Notes: generated by a model not told the origin, from the letters alone. DNA of 64,000 nt from Selenomonas sp. F0473 (GCF_000315545.1 NZ_JH992902.1:1734638-1798637); one strand, 5' to 3'. Positions 11,043 through 21,102 are shown, counted from the stretch's first letter. Made by a program: numbers and translations.

Positions 11043-11870
11043 GTGGCAGTAAAGAGTTTTAAGCCGTATTCTGCCGGCAGACGTTTCATGACGGTCTCTT
11101 CCTTCGATGAGATCACAACGGACAAGCCGGAGAAGTCCCTCACGCGGCGCCTCACGAAAACGGGCGGGCGCAATCAGCAGGGCAAACTGACCGTGCGCCA
11201 TCGCGGCGGTGGGCACAAGCGGCTCTACCGCATCATTGATTTTAAGCGCACGAAGGACGGCATCCCCGCCCGCGTCGCAACGATTGAATACGATCCGAAC
11301 CGCAGCGCGCGCATCGCGCTCCTGAATTATGCGGACGGAGAGAAACGCTATATCCTCGCGCCGAACGGACTGAAGGTCGGCACGATCGTCGAGTCGGGCC
11401 CCGAGTCCGACATCAAGCCGGGCAACGCGCTCCCGCTGAAGAACATCCCGCTCGGTACGGTCATTCATGCCGTCGAGCTCAAGATCGGCAAGGGCGCACA
11501 GCTCGTCCGCAGCGCGGGCACGTCGGCGCAGCTCATGGCAAAGGAAGGCAACTACGCCCTCCTGCGCATGCCATCGGGCGAGATTCGCCGCGTGCATGTG
11601 AGCTGCCGCGCGACGATCGGCGAGGTCGGCAACCTTGAGCATGAGAACATCACCATCGGCAAGGCGGGACGCAGCCGCTGGCTCGGACGCCGTCCGGAGG
11701 TGCGCGGTACCGTTATGAACCCGAACGACCATCCGCACGGCGGCGGCGAGGGCCGTTCGCCGGTCGGACGCAAGAGCCCGATGACGAAGTGGGGCAAGAT
11801 CGCGATGGGCAAGAAGACGCGCAAGAAGAAGAAAGCGTCGAACCGCCTCATCGTTCACCGCCGTAAATAA
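11043..11870 (+). CDS. rplB: 50S ribosomal protein L2
   Basis: L2 is one of the most conserved large-subunit proteins and is needed for subunit joining and peptidyl transfer. The 275 residues contain [19 protein letters not shown] near 41-59 and the conserved [18 protein letters not shown] near 228-245, whose histidine lies close to the catalytic centre. The start is GTG after GGGAGG. It is followed by a 60-base gap with a stable hairpin before rpsS. Confidence 0.98.
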   Translation: MAVKSFKPYSAGRRFMTVSSFDEITTDKPEKSLTRRLTKTGGRNQQGKLTVRHRGGGHKRLYRIIDFKRTKDGIPARVATIEYDPNRSARIALLNYADGEKRYILAPNGLKVGTIVESGPESDIKPGNALPLKNIPLGTVIHAVELKIGKGAQLVRSAGTSAQLMAKEGNYALLRMPSGEIRRVHVSCRATIGEVGNLEHENITIGKAGRSRWLGRRPEVRGTVMNPNDHPHGGGEGRSPVGRKSPMTKWGKIAMGKKTRKKKKASNRLIVHRRK

Positions 11871-11891
11871 TCAACCCCGATAGAGCCTCGT

Positions 11892-11912
11892 CGGACGGGG
11901 AAACGCCGTCCG
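11892..11912 (+). repeat. Intercistronic hairpin between rplB and rpsS
   Basis: Arms CGGACGG (11892-11898) and CCGTCCG (11906-11912) flank a 7-base loop. No T-run follows, so this is not an intrinsic terminator. It could stabilise a processed mRNA end or regulate rpsS translation. Confidence 0.6.
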
Positions 11913-11930
11913 GCGAAAGGAGGAGAAACT

Positions 11931-12212
11931 TTGTCAAGATCGATTAAAAAGGGGCCTTTCGTCGCAGAGAGCCTGATGAAGAAGATCGAGGCGCTCAACG
12001 AGAAGAACGAGAAGAAGGTCGTGCGCACATGGTCGCGCAGCTCGACGATCTTCCCGGACTTTGTTGGGCACACCATCGCCGTCCATGACGGCCGCAAGCA
12101 CGTCCCCGTGTACGTCACGGAGGACATGGTCGGACATAAGCTCGGCGAATTCGCGCCGACACGCACGTTTAAGGGTCACGCGGGCGAAGAACGCAAGACC
12201 TCGCTGCGCTGA
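11931..12212 (+). CDS. rpsS: 30S ribosomal protein S19
   Basis: S19 forms a head complex with S13 and contacts A-site tRNA and the intersubunit bridge. The 93 residues start [19 protein letters not shown] and hold [21 protein letters not shown] near 62-82. The start codon is TTG at 11931, after AGGAGG. Confidence 0.97.
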   Translation: MSRSIKKGPFVAESLMKKIEALNEKNEKKVVRTWSRSSTIFPDFVGHTIAVHDGRKHVPVYVTEDMVGHKLGEFAPTRTFKGHAGEERKTSLR

Positions 12213-12230
12213 TAGAGAGGAGGACGATTC

Positions 12231-12569
12231 GTGGCACAGGAAGTAAAGGCTACCGCCAAATACATCCGTATCGCGCCGCGCAAGGTTCGCATCGTGATGA
12301 ACCTCGTGCGCGGCAAGAGCGTCGCCGACGCTCTCGCAATCCTGAAATTCACGCCGAAGGTCGGCGCCGACGCCGTGGAGAAGGTGCTCCGCTCTGCCGT
12401 TGCAAACGCGGAGAACAACTTCGACATGGATGTGGACCGACTGTTCATTTCCTCCGCTTTCGTTGACCAGGGACCGACGCTCAAGCGCATTCACCCGCGT
12501 TCCCGCGGGCAGGCATTCAAAATCTTGAAGCACACGTCTCACATCACGGTTGCCGTAAACGAAAAGTAA
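12231..12569 (+). CDS. rplV: 50S ribosomal protein L22
   Basis: L22 has a globular domain on the ribosome surface and a hairpin that lines the exit tunnel near macrolide sites. The 112 residues include [21 protein letters not shown] and the hairpin region [16 protein letters not shown]. The start is GTG after GAGAGGAGG. No unusual loop insertion is seen. Confidence 0.97.
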   Translation: MAQEVKATAKYIRIAPRKVRIVMNLVRGKSVADALAILKFTPKVGADAVEKVLRSAVANAENNFDMDVDRLFISSAFVDQGPTLKRIHPRSRGQAFKILKHTSHITVAVNEK

Positions 12570-12585
12570 TAAGGAGGGACACAGT

Positions 12586-13257
12586 TTGGGTCAGAAAGTA
12601 AATCCCCATGGCATTCGCCTTGGCATCGTCAAGGACTGGGATGCCCGCTGGTACGCAGACAAGGATTTCGCGCAGAATCTGCACGAGGACATCAAGATTC
12701 GCGATTACCTCAAGAAGAGCCTCCAGACTGCCGGCGTGCCCCGCGTTGAGACGGAGCGCAGCAAGAACCGCCTGAAGCTCACGATCCATACGGCCAAGCC
12801 GGGCATGGTCATCGGGCGCGGCGGCTCGGGCATCGAGCAGATCAAGGTAGGCCTCAAGGGCCTTACCGATAAGCGCGTCGACATCAATATCGCGGAGATT
12901 AAGCAGCCCGATCTCGATGCGACGCTCGTCGCGGAGAACATCGCGGCGCAGCTCGAGCGCCGCATCGCGTTCCGCCGTGCGATGAAGCAGGCGGTCGGAC
13001 GCACGATGCGTCTCGGCGCCAAGGGCATCAAGATCGCCGTCAGCGGCCGGCTCGGCGGTGCGGAAATCGCACGCCGCGAGTCCTACCGCGAGGGCAGCAT
13101 TCCCCTGCACACACTGCGTGCAGATATCGACTACGGCACGGCTGAGGCGCATACGACCTACGGCCGCATCGGCATCAAGGTCTGGATTTTCAAGGGCGAG
13201 GTACTCCCCGATAAGAAACAGCAGCCGAAAGCCGCCAAGGAAAGGAGCGAGGCATAA
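12586..13257 (+). CDS. rpsC: 30S ribosomal protein S3
   Basis: S3 lies at the mRNA entry channel and has helicase-related basic residues. The 223-residue product begins [14 protein letters not shown] and holds a KH-type motif [13 protein letters not shown] near 78-90. The start is TTG at 12586 after AAGGAGG. The TAA shares one base with the rplP ATG. Confidence 0.97.
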   Translation: MGQKVNPHGIRLGIVKDWDARWYADKDFAQNLHEDIKIRDYLKKSLQTAGVPRVETERSKNRLKLTIHTAKPGMVIGRGGSGIEQIKVGLKGLTDKRVDINIAEIKQPDLDATLVAENIAAQLERRIAFRRAMKQAVGRTMRLGAKGIKIAVSGRLGGAEIARRESYREGSIPLHTLRADIDYGTAEAHTTYGRIGIKVWIFKGEVLPDKKQQPKAAKERSEA

Positions 13258-13694
13258 TGTTACTCCCAAAGCGTGTGAAATACCGCAAGCAGTTCCGCGG
13301 CCGTATGAAGGGCAAGGCACAGCGCGGCAACACAGTCAGCCACGGTCAGTACGGCCTCGTCGCCCTGGAACCCGCATGGATTACGAACCGTCAGATTGAG
13401 GCTGCGCGTATCGCGATGACGCGTTACATCAAGCGCGGCGGTAAAGTCTGGATTAAGATTTTTCCGGATAAGCCCGTCACGGCAAAACCCGCCGAGACCC
13501 GCATGGGCTCCGGCAAAGGTTCGCCCGAGTACTGGGTTGCCGTCGTAAAGCCCGGCCGCGTCCTCTTCGAGATGGACGGCGTCGCGCGCGATGTGGCGGC
13601 GGAGGCGATGCGCCTCGCGGGACATAAGCTCCCCATCAAGACGAAATTTGTCGTACGGGAAGAACTAGAGGGCGGTGAAGTGAATGAAGGTTGA
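13257..13694 (+). CDS. rplP: 50S ribosomal protein L16
   Basis: L16 organises the A-site region of the large subunit and is needed for tRNA accommodation. The 145 residues start [19 protein letters not shown] and contain [27 protein letters not shown]-type sequence. It overlaps both neighbours: one base with rpsC and 11 bases with rpmC. Confidence 0.97.
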   Translation: MLLPKRVKYRKQFRGRMKGKAQRGNTVSHGQYGLVALEPAWITNRQIEAARIAMTRYIKRGGKVWIKIFPDKPVTAKPAETRMGSGKGSPEYWVAVVKPGRVLFEMDGVARDVAAEAMRLAGHKLPIKTKFVVREELEGGEVNEG

Positions 13695-13875
13695 TGAGAT
13701 CCGCGGTCTGAGTGCCGACGAGCTCACGGAAAAACTCGCGTCGCTCAAGGAAGAGCTCTTTGGCCTCCGTTTCCAGCACGCCACCGGACAGCTCGACAAC
13801 CCGATGCGTATCAAGGACGTAAAGAAGACGATTGCCCGCATCAAGACCATTCAGCGCGAGCAGGCAAACGCCTAA
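13684..13875 (+). CDS. rpmC: 50S ribosomal protein L29
   Basis: L29 is a small helical protein beside the exit tunnel, near trigger factor. The 63 residues contain [21 protein letters not shown] near 23-43, the family signature. The ATG lies inside the rplP 3' end, with GAGGGCGGTG as ribosome binding site. An unusually long 161-base gap follows before rpsQ. Confidence 0.96.
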   Translation: MKVDEIRGLSADELTEKLASLKEELFGLRFQHATGQLDNPMRIKDVKKTIARIKTIQREQANA

Positions 13876-14036
13876 GAAAACGTCGATGAAATCGGCCGTT
13901 AGATTCGCACAGATTTTCGTCCTGTCTAGGAAACAAGCCAAACGCAGAGTGGCGCTCTGTGGAGGATTGTTGACGAAAAGACTGCGCAAAGACGGCGAAG
14001 CTGGTGATACGCAGAAGGAAGGAGGCTCATAGACAC
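13876..14036 (+). other. Long intercistronic spacer between rpmC and rpsQ
   Basis: Most gaps in this operon are 10-30 bases; this one is 161. It holds a CAGAG/CTCTG hairpin near 13944-13958 and no plausible short gene: forward frames have no good ribosome binding site except the one for rpsQ (GGAAGGAGG near 14017-14025). No clear promoter was found. Confidence 0.5.
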
Positions 14037-14294
14037 ATGAGCGATAGAAACGTACGCAAGGTAAGAGTCGGCAAAGTCGTGTCCGATAAGATGGACAAGA
14101 CGGTTGTCGTTGCTGTCGAGGAGCTCGAACAGCATAAAATGTATAAGAAACCGGTCAAGAAGACGGTCAAGTTCCACGCACACGACGAGAAGAACGACGC
14201 CCACATCGGCGACCGCGTATCCATCATGGAGACGCGTCCGCTCTCGAAGACCAAGCGCTGGCGCGTCGTCGAAATCGTCGAGCGCGCGAAGTAA
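14037..14294 (+). CDS. rpsQ: 30S ribosomal protein S17
   Basis: S17 is a primary 16S rRNA binder needed early in 30S assembly. The 85 residues include [19 protein letters not shown] near 8-26 and the C-terminal [20 protein letters not shown] chose ATG 14037 because GGAAGGAGG lies upstream and the family begins with this sequence; a frame from 14004 adds 11 unrelated residues. Confidence 0.96.
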   Translation: MSDRNVRKVRVGKVVSDKMDKTVVVAVEELEQHKMYKKPVKKTVKFHAHDEKNDAHIGDRVSIMETRPLSKTKRWRVVEIVERAK

Positions 14295-14309
14295 GGAGGA
14301 GAGAGATCA

Positions 14310-14678
14310 ATGATACAGCAGGAAACAATCCTGAATGTCGGCGATAACACAGGAGCGAAGGAAATCCTCTGCATTCGTGTGCTGGGTGGCTCGTACCGCA
14401 AATATGCCAACATCGGCGATGTGATCGTCGCATCGGTGAAATCGGCGGCGCCGGGCGGCACCGTGAAGAAGGGCGACGTCGTGAAGGCCGTCGTCGTTCG
14501 CAGCGTGAAGGGCAAGCGCCGTGCGGACGGTTCCTACATCCGTTTTGACGAGAATGCGGCCGTGCTCATCAAAGACGATCACACGCCGCGCGGAACGCGC
14601 ATTTTCGGACCCGTTGCCCGCGAGCTGCGCGAGAAGGATTTCATGAAGATCGTCTCGCTCGCTCCCGAAGTTCTTTGA
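14310..14678 (+). CDS. rplN: 50S ribosomal protein L14
   Basis: L14 lies at the subunit interface and contacts 16S rRNA helix 14. The 122 residues start [19 protein letters not shown] and end in the conserved [23 protein letters not shown]-type tail. AAGGAGGAG precedes the ATG. Confidence 0.97.
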   Translation: MIQQETILNVGDNTGAKEILCIRVLGGSYRKYANIGDVIVASVKSAAPGGTVKKGDVVKAVVVRSVKGKRRADGSYIRFDENAAVLIKDDHTPRGTRIFGPVARELREKDFMKIVSLAPEVL

Positions 14679-14693
14679 GGAGGAGGTGTTATT

Positions 14694-15020
14694 TTGTCAC
14701 CGGCAAAACTGAATGTCAAGAAGGGCGATACGGTCGTCGTTCTTTCCGGCAAGGATAAGGGGAAGCAGGGCAAGATCATCGAGGCGCAGCCCAAGAAGGG
14801 CAAGGTCATCGTCGAGGGCGTCAACAAGGTGAAACGCCACACGAAGCCCAGCCAGAGCGCCCCGCAGGGCGGCATCATCACGAAGGAAGCACCGCTCTTC
14901 GCGAGCAAGGTGCAGCTCGTCTGCCCCGCCTGCGGAAAGGCCACGCGCATCGCGCACCGCTTCGTTGACGGGCGCAAGATCCGCGCCTGCAAGAAGTGCG
15001 GCGAAGCGATTGAGCAGTAA
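14694..15020 (+). CDS. rplX: 50S ribosomal protein L24
   Basis: L24 starts large-subunit assembly and stays near the tunnel exit. The 108-residue protein has an N-terminal KOW motif ([19 protein letters not shown] near 10-28). A C-terminal cysteine pair set, CPACGK and CKKCGE, suggests a metal-binding tail, as in many Gram-positive L24 proteins. The start is TTG at 14694, after AGGAGGAGG. Confidence 0.96.
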   Translation: MSPAKLNVKKGDTVVVLSGKDKGKQGKIIEAQPKKGKVIVEGVNKVKRHTKPSQSAPQGGIITKEAPLFASKVQLVCPACGKATRIAHRFVDGRKIRACKKCGEAIEQ

Positions 15021-15048
15021 TCTTTAGCGGAAAGGAGGAATACGCAAA

Positions 15049-15588
15049 GTGGAAAGACTCAAGGAAAAGTATCAGAAGGAAGTTGCGCCCGCCCTCACGG
15101 AAAAGTTCGGCTATAAGAACGTCATGCAACTGCCGAAGGTAGAGAAGGTCATCATCAATATGGGCGTCGGCGAAGCCGTCGGCAACCCGAAGGCCCTTGA
15201 CGCCGCCGTGACGGATCTCACGGCAATTTCGGGACAAAAGCCGCAGCTCACGCGTGCGAAGAAATCCCTTGCCGCATGGAAACTGCGCGAGGGCATGCCG
15301 ATCGGCTGCAAGGTTACGCTGCGCGGCACGCGTATGTACCAGTTCCTCGACAAATTCATGAATGTAGCGCTTCCGCGCGTCCGCGATTTCCGCGGCGTCA
15401 GCGAGAAGGCGTTCGACGGCCGCGGCAACTATGCTGTGGGACTGCGCGAGCAGCTCATTTTTCCAGAAATTGACTACGATAAGATCGACAAGATCCGCGG
15501 CATGAATATCGTCATCGTCACGAGCGCGCATACCGACGAAGAAGCGAAAGAACTGCTTAGTCTGATGGGTATGCCGTTCCGCGCATAA
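15049..15588 (+). CDS. rplE: 50S ribosomal protein L5
   Basis: L5 binds 5S rRNA in the central protuberance and contacts P-site tRNA. The 179 residues contain [18 protein letters not shown] near 34-51 and a C-terminal [21 protein letters not shown]. The start is GTG after AAAGGAGG. Confidence 0.97.
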   Translation: MERLKEKYQKEVAPALTEKFGYKNVMQLPKVEKVIINMGVGEAVGNPKALDAAVTDLTAISGQKPQLTRAKKSLAAWKLREGMPIGCKVTLRGTRMYQFLDKFMNVALPRVRDFRGVSEKAFDGRGNYAVGLREQLIFPEIDYDKIDKIRGMNIVIVTSAHTDEEAKELLSLMGMPFRA

Positions 15589-15607
15589 CCCACAAGGAGG
15601 AACCACT

Positions 15608-15793
15608 GTGGCAAAGAAGGCAATGATTGAGAAGTGGAGCAAAGAGCCCAAGTTCTCGACACGCAAGTACAACCGCTGCAAGATCTGCGGACGCCCGCAC
15701 GGCTACATCCGCAAATTCGACATGTGCCGTATCTGCTTCCGTGAGCAGAGTTACAAGGGCGCCATCCCCGGCGTAACAAAGGCAAGCTGGTAA
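15608..15793 (+). CDS. rpsN: 30S ribosomal protein S14, zinc-binding type Z
   Basis: S14 helps to assemble the 30S head. The 61-residue form with a zinc site is the C+ or type Z version: Cys24, Cys27, Cys40 and Cys43 are present in CKICGRP and CRICFRE. The start is GTG after AAGGAGG. This form is usual for Firmicutes. Confidence 0.97.
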   Translation: MAKKAMIEKWSKEPKFSTRKYNRCKICGRPHGYIRKFDMCRICFREQSYKGAIPGVTKASW

Positions 15794-15820
15794 GACAAAC
15801 ACAAAGGAGGATATCGATTC

Positions 15821-16219
15821 ATGGCAATGACTGATCCTATCGCAGATATGCTGACCCGCATCCGCAACGCGAACTCGGTCTACCACGAGAGCGTCGCAAT
15901 TCCCGGGTCCAAGGTCAAGACCGCGATCGCAGAGGTCTTGAAAAAAGAAGGTTTCATCAAGGACTACACCTTCAAAGAGGACGGCAAGCAGGGCGTCCTC
16001 ACCGTCACGCTCAAGTATGGAGCAAAGCGTGAGCACGTCATCTCCGGTCTAAAACGCATCTCGAAGCCGGGACTGCGCCAGTATGCAAAGCACGATGCGC
16101 TCCCGCGCGTTTACGGCGGCCTCGGCATCTCCGTGATCTCCACCTCGAAAGGGATCATGAGCGACAAGGATGCCCGTAAGGCCGGTCTCGGCGGCGAAGT
16201 GCTCGCATTCGTATGGTAA
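15821..16219 (+). CDS. rpsH: 30S ribosomal protein S8
   Basis: S8 binds helix 21 of 16S rRNA and in E. coli represses the spc operon. The 132 residues start [18 protein letters not shown] and end with [19 protein letters not shown] and GGEVLAFVW, both family signatures. AAAGGAGG precedes the ATG. No S8-binding mimic was looked for beyond inspection by eye. Confidence 0.97.
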   Translation: MAMTDPIADMLTRIRNANSVYHESVAIPGSKVKTAIAEVLKKEGFIKDYTFKEDGKQGVLTVTLKYGAKREHVISGLKRISKPGLRQYAKHDALPRVYGGLGISVISTSKGIMSDKDARKAGLGGEVLAFVW

Positions 16220-16241
16220 TGCACAGGCAGGAGGTGTAAGA

Positions 16242-16793
16242 ATGTCAAGAATTGGAAGAGCACCGATTGACATCCCGTCCGGCGTTACCGTCACGGTCGG
16301 TGCGGATAATCTCGTGAAGGTCAAGGGCCCCAAGGGCGAGCTTTCACGCGTCATCCATCCGGATATGAAAATCACCGTCGAGGGTGCGGTCGTTACGGTC
16401 GCGCGTCCCTCCGACGATAAACAGCACAGGTCTCTGCACGGCCTTTCCCGTGCGCTCATCCACAACATGGTGGTCGGCGTCTCGGAAGGCTTTACGAAGA
16501 CCCTTGAAATCAGCGGCGTCGGCTACCGCGCGGCAAAGCAGGGCAAGAACCTCAATCTCTCGCTCGGCTTCTCGCATCCCGTGATCGTCGAACCGCCCGA
16601 GGGCATCACGTTCGAGTGCCCCTCGGCAACCGTGATCACGATCTCCGGCATCAACAAGGAGACCGTCGGTCAGACCGCCGCGGAGATTCGCGCCCACCGC
16701 GAGCCGGAGCCGTACAAGGGCAAGGGCATCAAGTACGCCGGAGAGCATGTCCGCCGCAAAGAGGGCAAGGCCGGCGCCAAGGGCAAGAAATAA
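16242..16793 (+). CDS. rplF: 50S ribosomal protein L6
   Basis: L6 lies near the GTPase-associated centre. The 183 residues begin [17 protein letters not shown] and carry two related halves. The C-terminal signature [22 protein letters not shown] is near 155-176. I chose ATG 16242 because GCAGGAGGTG lies just upstream; an ORF extension to 16170 runs into rpsH and is foreign. Confidence 0.97.
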   Translation: MSRIGRAPIDIPSGVTVTVGADNLVKVKGPKGELSRVIHPDMKITVEGAVVTVARPSDDKQHRSLHGLSRALIHNMVVGVSEGFTKTLEISGVGYRAAKQGKNLNLSLGFSHPVIVEPPEGITFECPSATVITISGINKETVGQTAAEIRAHREPEPYKGKGIKYAGEHVRRKEGKAGAKGKK

Positions 16794-16814
16794 GAAGGAG
16801 AGGAGTGACACTCT

Positions 16815-17174
16815 GTGCTTATCAGACAGGATAAGAATAAGGCGCGTCAGAAGCGCCATCTGCGTGTGCGCAACCACATTGCGGGCACAGCTGCGCGCCC
16901 GCGTCTCAACGTGTTCCGCAGCTTAAAGAACATTTACGCACAGATCATCGACGATGAAAAGGGCGTGACGCTCGTCTCCGCGAGTTCCAAGGACAAGGAC
17001 TTCTCGCAGTACGGCGGCAACGTCGCGGCGGCAAAGCTCATCGGCGCGGCCGTTGCAAAGCGTGCCCTTGAAAAGGGGATCACCGAGGTCGTATTTGACC
17101 GCGGTGGCTACATTTACCATGGCCGCGTCGCCGCTCTCGCCGAGGCGGCGCGCGAAGCCGGACTCAAATTCTAA
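16815..17174 (+). CDS. rplR: 50S ribosomal protein L18
   Basis: L18 binds 5S rRNA with L5 and L25. The 119 residues include [20 protein letters not shown] and the end [26 protein letters not shown]. The start is GTG at 16815, after GAAGGAGAGGAG. Confidence 0.97.
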   Translation: MLIRQDKNKARQKRHLRVRNHIAGTAARPRLNVFRSLKNIYAQIIDDEKGVTLVSASSKDKDFSQYGGNVAAAKLIGAAVAKRALEKGITEVVFDRGGYIYHGRVAALAEAAREAGLKF

Positions 17175-17186
17175 AGGAGGGAAAGC

Positions 17187-17693
17187 ATGGCTAGACATAA
17201 CGAAAACGAGACGCCGGAGTTTGAGGAGCGTGTCGTATTCATCAACCGCGTATCGAAGGTTGTCAAGGGCGGCCGACGCTCCTCCTTCAGCGCGCTTGTT
17301 GTCGTCGGCAACAAGAAGGGCAAGGTCGGCGTCGGGCTCGGCAAGGCTGCCGAGGTGCCCGAGGCGATTCGCAAGGGCGTGGAGGACGCCAAGAAGAGCC
17401 TCATCGAGATCCCGCTTCGTGAAGAGCGTACGATCACGCATGAGATCACGGGTATCTTCGGTGCCGGCCGCGTGCTCTTAAAGCCCGCCGCCAAAGGTAC
17501 CGGCGTCATCGCCGGCGGCCCTGCGCGTGCGGTGCTCGAGCTTGCGGGCGTGCGCGACATCCTCACGAAGTCGCTCGGCTCGTCCAACCCCAACAACATG
17601 GTCCGCGCGACGATGGAAGGCCTCCTCGGGCTCAAGAGCCCCGCGGAGGTCGCGGAACTCCGCGGCAAATCCGTGGCTGAGATCTTTGGCTGA
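17187..17693 (+). CDS. rpsE: 30S ribosomal protein S5
   Basis: S5 lies at the mRNA entry and affects decoding accuracy. The 168-residue product has [24 protein letters not shown] near 28-51 in two blocks and the C-terminal half with [24 protein letters not shown] precedes the ATG. The spectinomycin loop region GGRRSSF shows no obvious deletion. Confidence 0.97.
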   Translation: MARHNENETPEFEERVVFINRVSKVVKGGRRSSFSALVVVGNKKGKVGVGLGKAAEVPEAIRKGVEDAKKSLIEIPLREERTITHEITGIFGAGRVLLKPAAKGTGVIAGGPARAVLELAGVRDILTKSLGSSNPNNMVRATMEGLLGLKSPAEVAELRGKSVAEIFG

Positions 17694-17708
17694 TAAGGAG
17701 AAACGAAC

Positions 17709-17894
17709 ATGGCAAAAGTCAGAGTTACCTTGACCCGAAGCCTGATCGGTCGTCCTGAGACCCAGCGAAAGACCGTGAAATCCCTCGGGCTGCGCAAGCG
17801 CAATTCCGTAAAAGAGCTTCCCGACACGCCGGCCGTGCGCGGACAGCTTCACAAGGTCTCCCACCTCGTCACGGTGGAAGAGATTGCAGACTGA
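17709..17894 (+). CDS. rpmD: 50S ribosomal protein L30
   Basis: L30 is a small two-layer protein on the large subunit. The 61 residues have [20 protein letters not shown] near 6-25 and LGLRKRNSV, the family core. AAGGAG lies before the ATG. It is flanked by rpsE and rplO at 15 and 18 bases, the standard order. Confidence 0.96.
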   Translation: MAKVRVTLTRSLIGRPETQRKTVKSLGLRKRNSVKELPDTPAVRGQLHKVSHLVTVEEIAD

Positions 17895-17912
17895 AGGGGA
17901 GGCTAAATATCT

Positions 17913-18356
17913 ATGAAACTGCATGAACTACAGCCCGCCGAGGGCTCGCGCAAGACGCGCAAGCGCGTTGGACGCGGCATCGGTTCCGGGCTCGGCAAGA
18001 CCTCCGGCCGCGGCATGAAGGGGCAGAAGTCCCGTTCCGGCGGCGGCGTCCGCACGGGCTTTGAAGGCGGTCAGATGCCTCTTTACCGTCGTCTCCCAAA
18101 ACGCGGCTTTAAGAACATCTGGGCAAAGACCTTTGCCGAGGTGAATGTCGGCAGCCTCAACTGCTTTGAGGACGGCACAACCGTCGATCCCGTCGCCCTC
18201 ATCGAGGCGGGGATCCTCAAGAACGTCCGCGACGGCATTCGCATCCTCGGCGACGGCGCGCTCACGGCAAAGAACCTCACCGTCCGCGCGAACGGCTTTA
18301 CCCATGCGGCGGCGGAGAAGATCGCGGCGGCGGGCGGCAAAATCGAGGTGATCTGA
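17913..18356 (+). CDS. rplO: 50S ribosomal protein L15
   Basis: L15 binds 23S rRNA late in assembly. The 147 residues begin [20 protein letters not shown], with the glycine-rich [20 protein letters not shown] near 20-39. It ends one base before the GTG of secY, so secretion and ribosome genes are coupled as in most bacteria. Confidence 0.97.
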   Translation: MKLHELQPAEGSRKTRKRVGRGIGSGLGKTSGRGMKGQKSRSGGGVRTGFEGGQMPLYRRLPKRGFKNIWAKTFAEVNVGSLNCFEDGTTVDPVALIEAGILKNVRDGIRILGDGALTAKNLTVRANGFTHAAAEKIAAAGGKIEVI

Positions 18357-18357
18357 G

Positions 18358-19614
18358 GTGCTCGAAGCCCTTGGAAACATCTTCCGGATCCCCGAACTGC
18401 GGCAGAAGATCATCTTTACCCTCATCATGTTCTCAGTGTTCCGCATGGGGACGCATATCCCCGTACCCGGCGTCGACCCCGGTGCGATCGAACAGCTCTT
18501 CGCGCAGGGGACCCTGTTCGGACTGCTCGACCTCTTTTCAGGCGGCGCGTTCAGTAAATTCTCCGTCTTTGCGATGAGCATCACGCCCTATATCAACGCG
18601 GCCATCATCATCCAGCTGCTCAACGTCGTCGTACCGACGCTCGAACAGTGGTCGAAGGAAGGCGCGGAGGGGCAGAAAAAGACGACGAAGGTCACACGGT
18701 ATCTGACGGTGGCGCTCGCATTCTTTCAGGCGATCGGCATGTCGATCGGCCTCAAGAGCGCCATTCTCAACCCGAATCCCGTGAACATCCTCATCATCGC
18801 CATCACGCTCACTGCAGGCACCGTCTTCCTCATGTGGCTCGGCGAGCAGATTACGGCACACGGCGTCGGCAACGGCATCTCGCTGATCATCTTTGCCGGC
18901 ATCGTTGCGGCGCTGCCGAAGAACATCGGAACAATTTATGCCTATCTGAAGGCGGGGACCATCAGCTACTTCAGCGTATTCGCCTTCGCCGTGATCGCGC
19001 TTGCAATGATCGTCTTTGTCATTCACATCGAAACGGGCTTCCGCCGCGTTCCGATCACCTATGCGAAGCGCGTTGTCGGCGGCCGTATGGCGACGGGGCA
19101 TTCGAGCCATATACCGTTCAAGGTCAATCAGGCGGGCGTCATCCCGATCATCTTCGCCTCGTCGGTGCTCATGTTCCCGATCACGGTGGCGCAGTTCATC
19201 GACATCCCGTGGGTCAAGACCGTGGCGAGTTATCTGGAGTGGGGCAGACCCCTCCAGACGACGCTTTATGTGCTCATGATCATCTTCTTCACCTACTTTT
19301 ACACATCCGTGACGGTGAAGATCCAGGATATGGCTGATAACCTCAAGAAATACGGCGGCTTCGTACCGGGCCTTCGTCCCGGACAGGCGACCGCCGACTA
19401 TCTTGACTACGTACTGACGCGCATCACGCTCGCGGGGGCATTCTTCCTCGCATTTATCGCCGTCCTGCCGAATATGGTGGCGGGTGCGACGAATATCCAG
19501 GGCGTATACTTCGGCGGTACCGCGCTCCTCATTGTCGTCGGCGTCGCGCTGCAGACGATGAAGCAGATCGAATCCATGATCGTCATGCGCAACTACGAAG
19601 GCTTCATGAAATAA
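18358..19614 (+). CDS. secY: Protein translocase subunit SecY
   Basis: SecY is the ten-helix channel that moves proteins across or into the inner membrane with SecE, SecG and SecA. The 418 residues show the SecY signatures FRMGTHIPVPGVDP near 22-35 and GLLDLFSGGAFSKFSVFAMSI-type sequence around the plug, and the C-terminal loop PGLRPGQATADYL. The start is GTG one base after rplO. Length is normal. It is followed by adk at 15 bases. Confidence 0.97.
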   Translation: MLEALGNIFRIPELRQKIIFTLIMFSVFRMGTHIPVPGVDPGAIEQLFAQGTLFGLLDLFSGGAFSKFSVFAMSITPYINAAIIIQLLNVVVPTLEQWSKEGAEGQKKTTKVTRYLTVALAFFQAIGMSIGLKSAILNPNPVNILIIAITLTAGTVFLMWLGEQITAHGVGNGISLIIFAGIVAALPKNIGTIYAYLKAGTISYFSVFAFAVIALAMIVFVIHIETGFRRVPITYAKRVVGGRMATGHSSHIPFKVNQAGVIPIIFASSVLMFPITVAQFIDIPWVKTVASYLEWGRPLQTTLYVLMIIFFTYFYTSVTVKIQDMADNLKKYGGFVPGLRPGQATADYLDYVLTRITLAGAFFLAFIAVLPNMVAGATNIQGVYFGGTALLIVVGVALQTMKQIESMIVMRNYEGFMK

Positions 19615-19629
19615 GTGAAGGAGAGTCAT

Positions 19630-20274
19630 ATGCACATCATTTTAATGGGGCCCCCGGGTGCCGGCAAAGGCACGCAGGCGGTGAACCTTGTAAAACGATA
19701 CGGTATTCTCCACATCTCCACAGGCGATATGTTTCGTGAGGCCGTGAAAGAGGGCACGCCGCTCGGCAAAGAGGCTAAGTCCTATATGGATGCGGGCAAA
19801 CTCGTGCCCGACAGCGTCACCATCGGTATCGTGCGGGAGCGTCTCAGCAAGCCCGACTGCAAGAAGGGCTTTATCCTCGACGGGTTCCCGCGTACCGTAG
19901 AGCAGGCGGATGCGCTCGCTCAGATTCTTTCCGATAACGGAATGAAGCTGACGGGCGTACTGAATATCAACGTGCCGCAGGCGGACCTTATTGAGCGCGC
20001 CGTCGGGCGGCGCATCTGCAAATCCTGCGGACACTCCTTCCATGTGAAATTTCACCCGACGAAGATCGAAGGCGTCTGCGACGACTGCGGTGGCGAGACA
20101 TATCAACGTGCCGACGACAGTGAAGAAACCATGAAGAGCCGTCTTTCCGTCTACGAATCCTCTACGCGTCCCCTGATCGAGTATTATCGGAAGGCCGGCG
20201 TCTACAAGGAGATCGACGGCAGGCAGGACATCGCAAAGGTCGAGGCGGATCTTTCCGCCGCCCTTGAGGCGTAA
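19630..20274 (+). CDS. adk: Adenylate kinase, zinc-lid type
   Basis: The enzyme converts AMP and ATP into two ADP. The 214 residues have the P-loop GPPGAGKGT at 7-15 and a long lid with four cysteines, Cys130, Cys133, Cys150 and Cys153, which bind structural zinc in Gram-positive enzymes. I chose ATG 19630 (AAGGAG at 19618-19623) over GTG 19615. The methionine aminopeptidase gene that usually follows adk in Firmicutes is absent; infA comes directly after 18 bases. Confidence 0.97.
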   Translation: MHIILMGPPGAGKGTQAVNLVKRYGILHISTGDMFREAVKEGTPLGKEAKSYMDAGKLVPDSVTIGIVRERLSKPDCKKGFILDGFPRTVEQADALAQILSDNGMKLTGVLNINVPQADLIERAVGRRICKSCGHSFHVKFHPTKIEGVCDDCGGETYQRADDSEETMKSRLSVYESSTRPLIEYYRKAGVYKEIDGRQDIAKVEADLSAALEA

Positions 20275-20292
20275 AAGGAGCGAAAGGGAAGT

Positions 20293-20511
20293 ATGTCAAA
20301 ACAGGATGTCATCGAGGTAGAGGGAAGAGTTGTCGAGAAACTTCCCAATGCGATGTTCCAGGTCGAGCTTGAGAACGGGCACGTCGTCCTCGCTCATGTT
20401 TCCGGAAAGATACGCATGAACTTCATCCGTATTCTGCCGGGCGATAAGGTGACAATCGAGCTCACACCGTACGATCTTACCCGAGGACGCATTACCTATC
20501 GCTTCAAATAA
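20293..20511 (+). CDS. infA: Translation initiation factor IF-1
   Basis: IF-1 is a 72-residue OB-fold protein that binds the 30S A site during initiation. The sequence [20 protein letters not shown] and the end [16 protein letters not shown] are typical. It lies between adk and rpmJ; a 79-base gap after it probably holds an internal promoter. Confidence 0.97.
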   Translation: MSKQDVIEVEGRVVEKLPNAMFQVELENGHVVLAHVSGKIRMNFIRILPGDKVTIELTPYDLTRGRITYRFK

Positions 20512-20515
20512 AAAC

Positions 20516-20544
20516 TAGTCACAGAAAATATTTTGTGCTAAAAT
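20516..20544 (+). promoter_or_regulatory. Probable internal promoter for the alpha operon part
   Basis: In the 79-base gap after infA, TAGTCA (20516-20521) is spaced 17 bases from TAAAAT (20539-20544), which has an extended TGc directly before it. The gap is AT-rich compared with its surroundings. It would drive rpmJ to rplQ. Confidence 0.5.
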
Positions 20545-20590
20545 AGGAAAGATCGACTTGAACGCAGGCAGGACGGAAGGAGGAAGCACC

Positions 20591-20704
20591 GTGAAAGTAA
20601 GACCGTCTGTCAAGAAAATCTGTGAAAAATGCAAGATTATCAAGCGCAAGGGCCGCGTCATGGTCATTTGCGAGAACCCCAAGCATAAACAAAGACAAGG
20701 ATAA
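20591..20704 (+). CDS. rpmJ: 50S ribosomal protein L36
   Basis: This is a 37-residue protein of the large subunit. It begins with GTG and has the order Cys11, Cys14, Cys27, His32 that binds zinc in the C+ form of L36. GGAAGGAGG precedes the start. It lies between infA and rpsM, the normal place, and ends 14 bases before rpsM. Confidence 0.95.
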   Translation: MKVRPSVKKICEKCKIIKRKGRVMVICENPKHKQRQG

Positions 20705-20718
20705 AAGGAGGTGCACTT

Positions 20719-21087
20719 ATGGCACGTATTGCCGGTGTAGATTTGCCCCGTGACAAGAGAATTGAAATCGCCCTGACGTACATCTACGGCATCGGCCTCA
20801 CGACTTCGCAGAAGCTGCTTGCGATTGCGAACGTGAACCCCGATACTCGTACGCGGGACCTCACGGAGGATGAAGTCGTCAGACTTCGTGATGCCATCGA
20901 CAAGAACGCCGTGGTCGAAGGAGATCTTCGCCGCGAGGTTCAGATGAACATCAAGCGTCTCGTTGATATCGGCTGCTACCGTGGCCGCCGCCACCGTCTC
21001 GGCCTGCCTGTCCGCGGACAGAACACGAAGAACAATGCGCGTACGCGCAAGGGCCCGAAAAAGGCCGTTGCAGGCAAGAAAAAGTAA
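20719..21087 (+). CDS. rpsM: 30S ribosomal protein S13
   Basis: S13 forms intersubunit bridges and touches P-site tRNA with its tail. The 122 residues start [20 protein letters not shown] and end in the basic [20 protein letters not shown] and AGKKK tail. AAAGGAGG precedes the ATG. Confidence 0.97.
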   Translation: MARIAGVDLPRDKRIEIALTYIYGIGLTTSQKLLAIANVNPDTRTRDLTEDEVVRLRDAIDKNAVVEGDLRREVQMNIKRLVDIGCYRGRRHRLGLPVRGQNTKNNARTRKGPKKAVAGKKK

Positions 21088-21102
21088 AGGAGGCTCGTAG
21101 AG

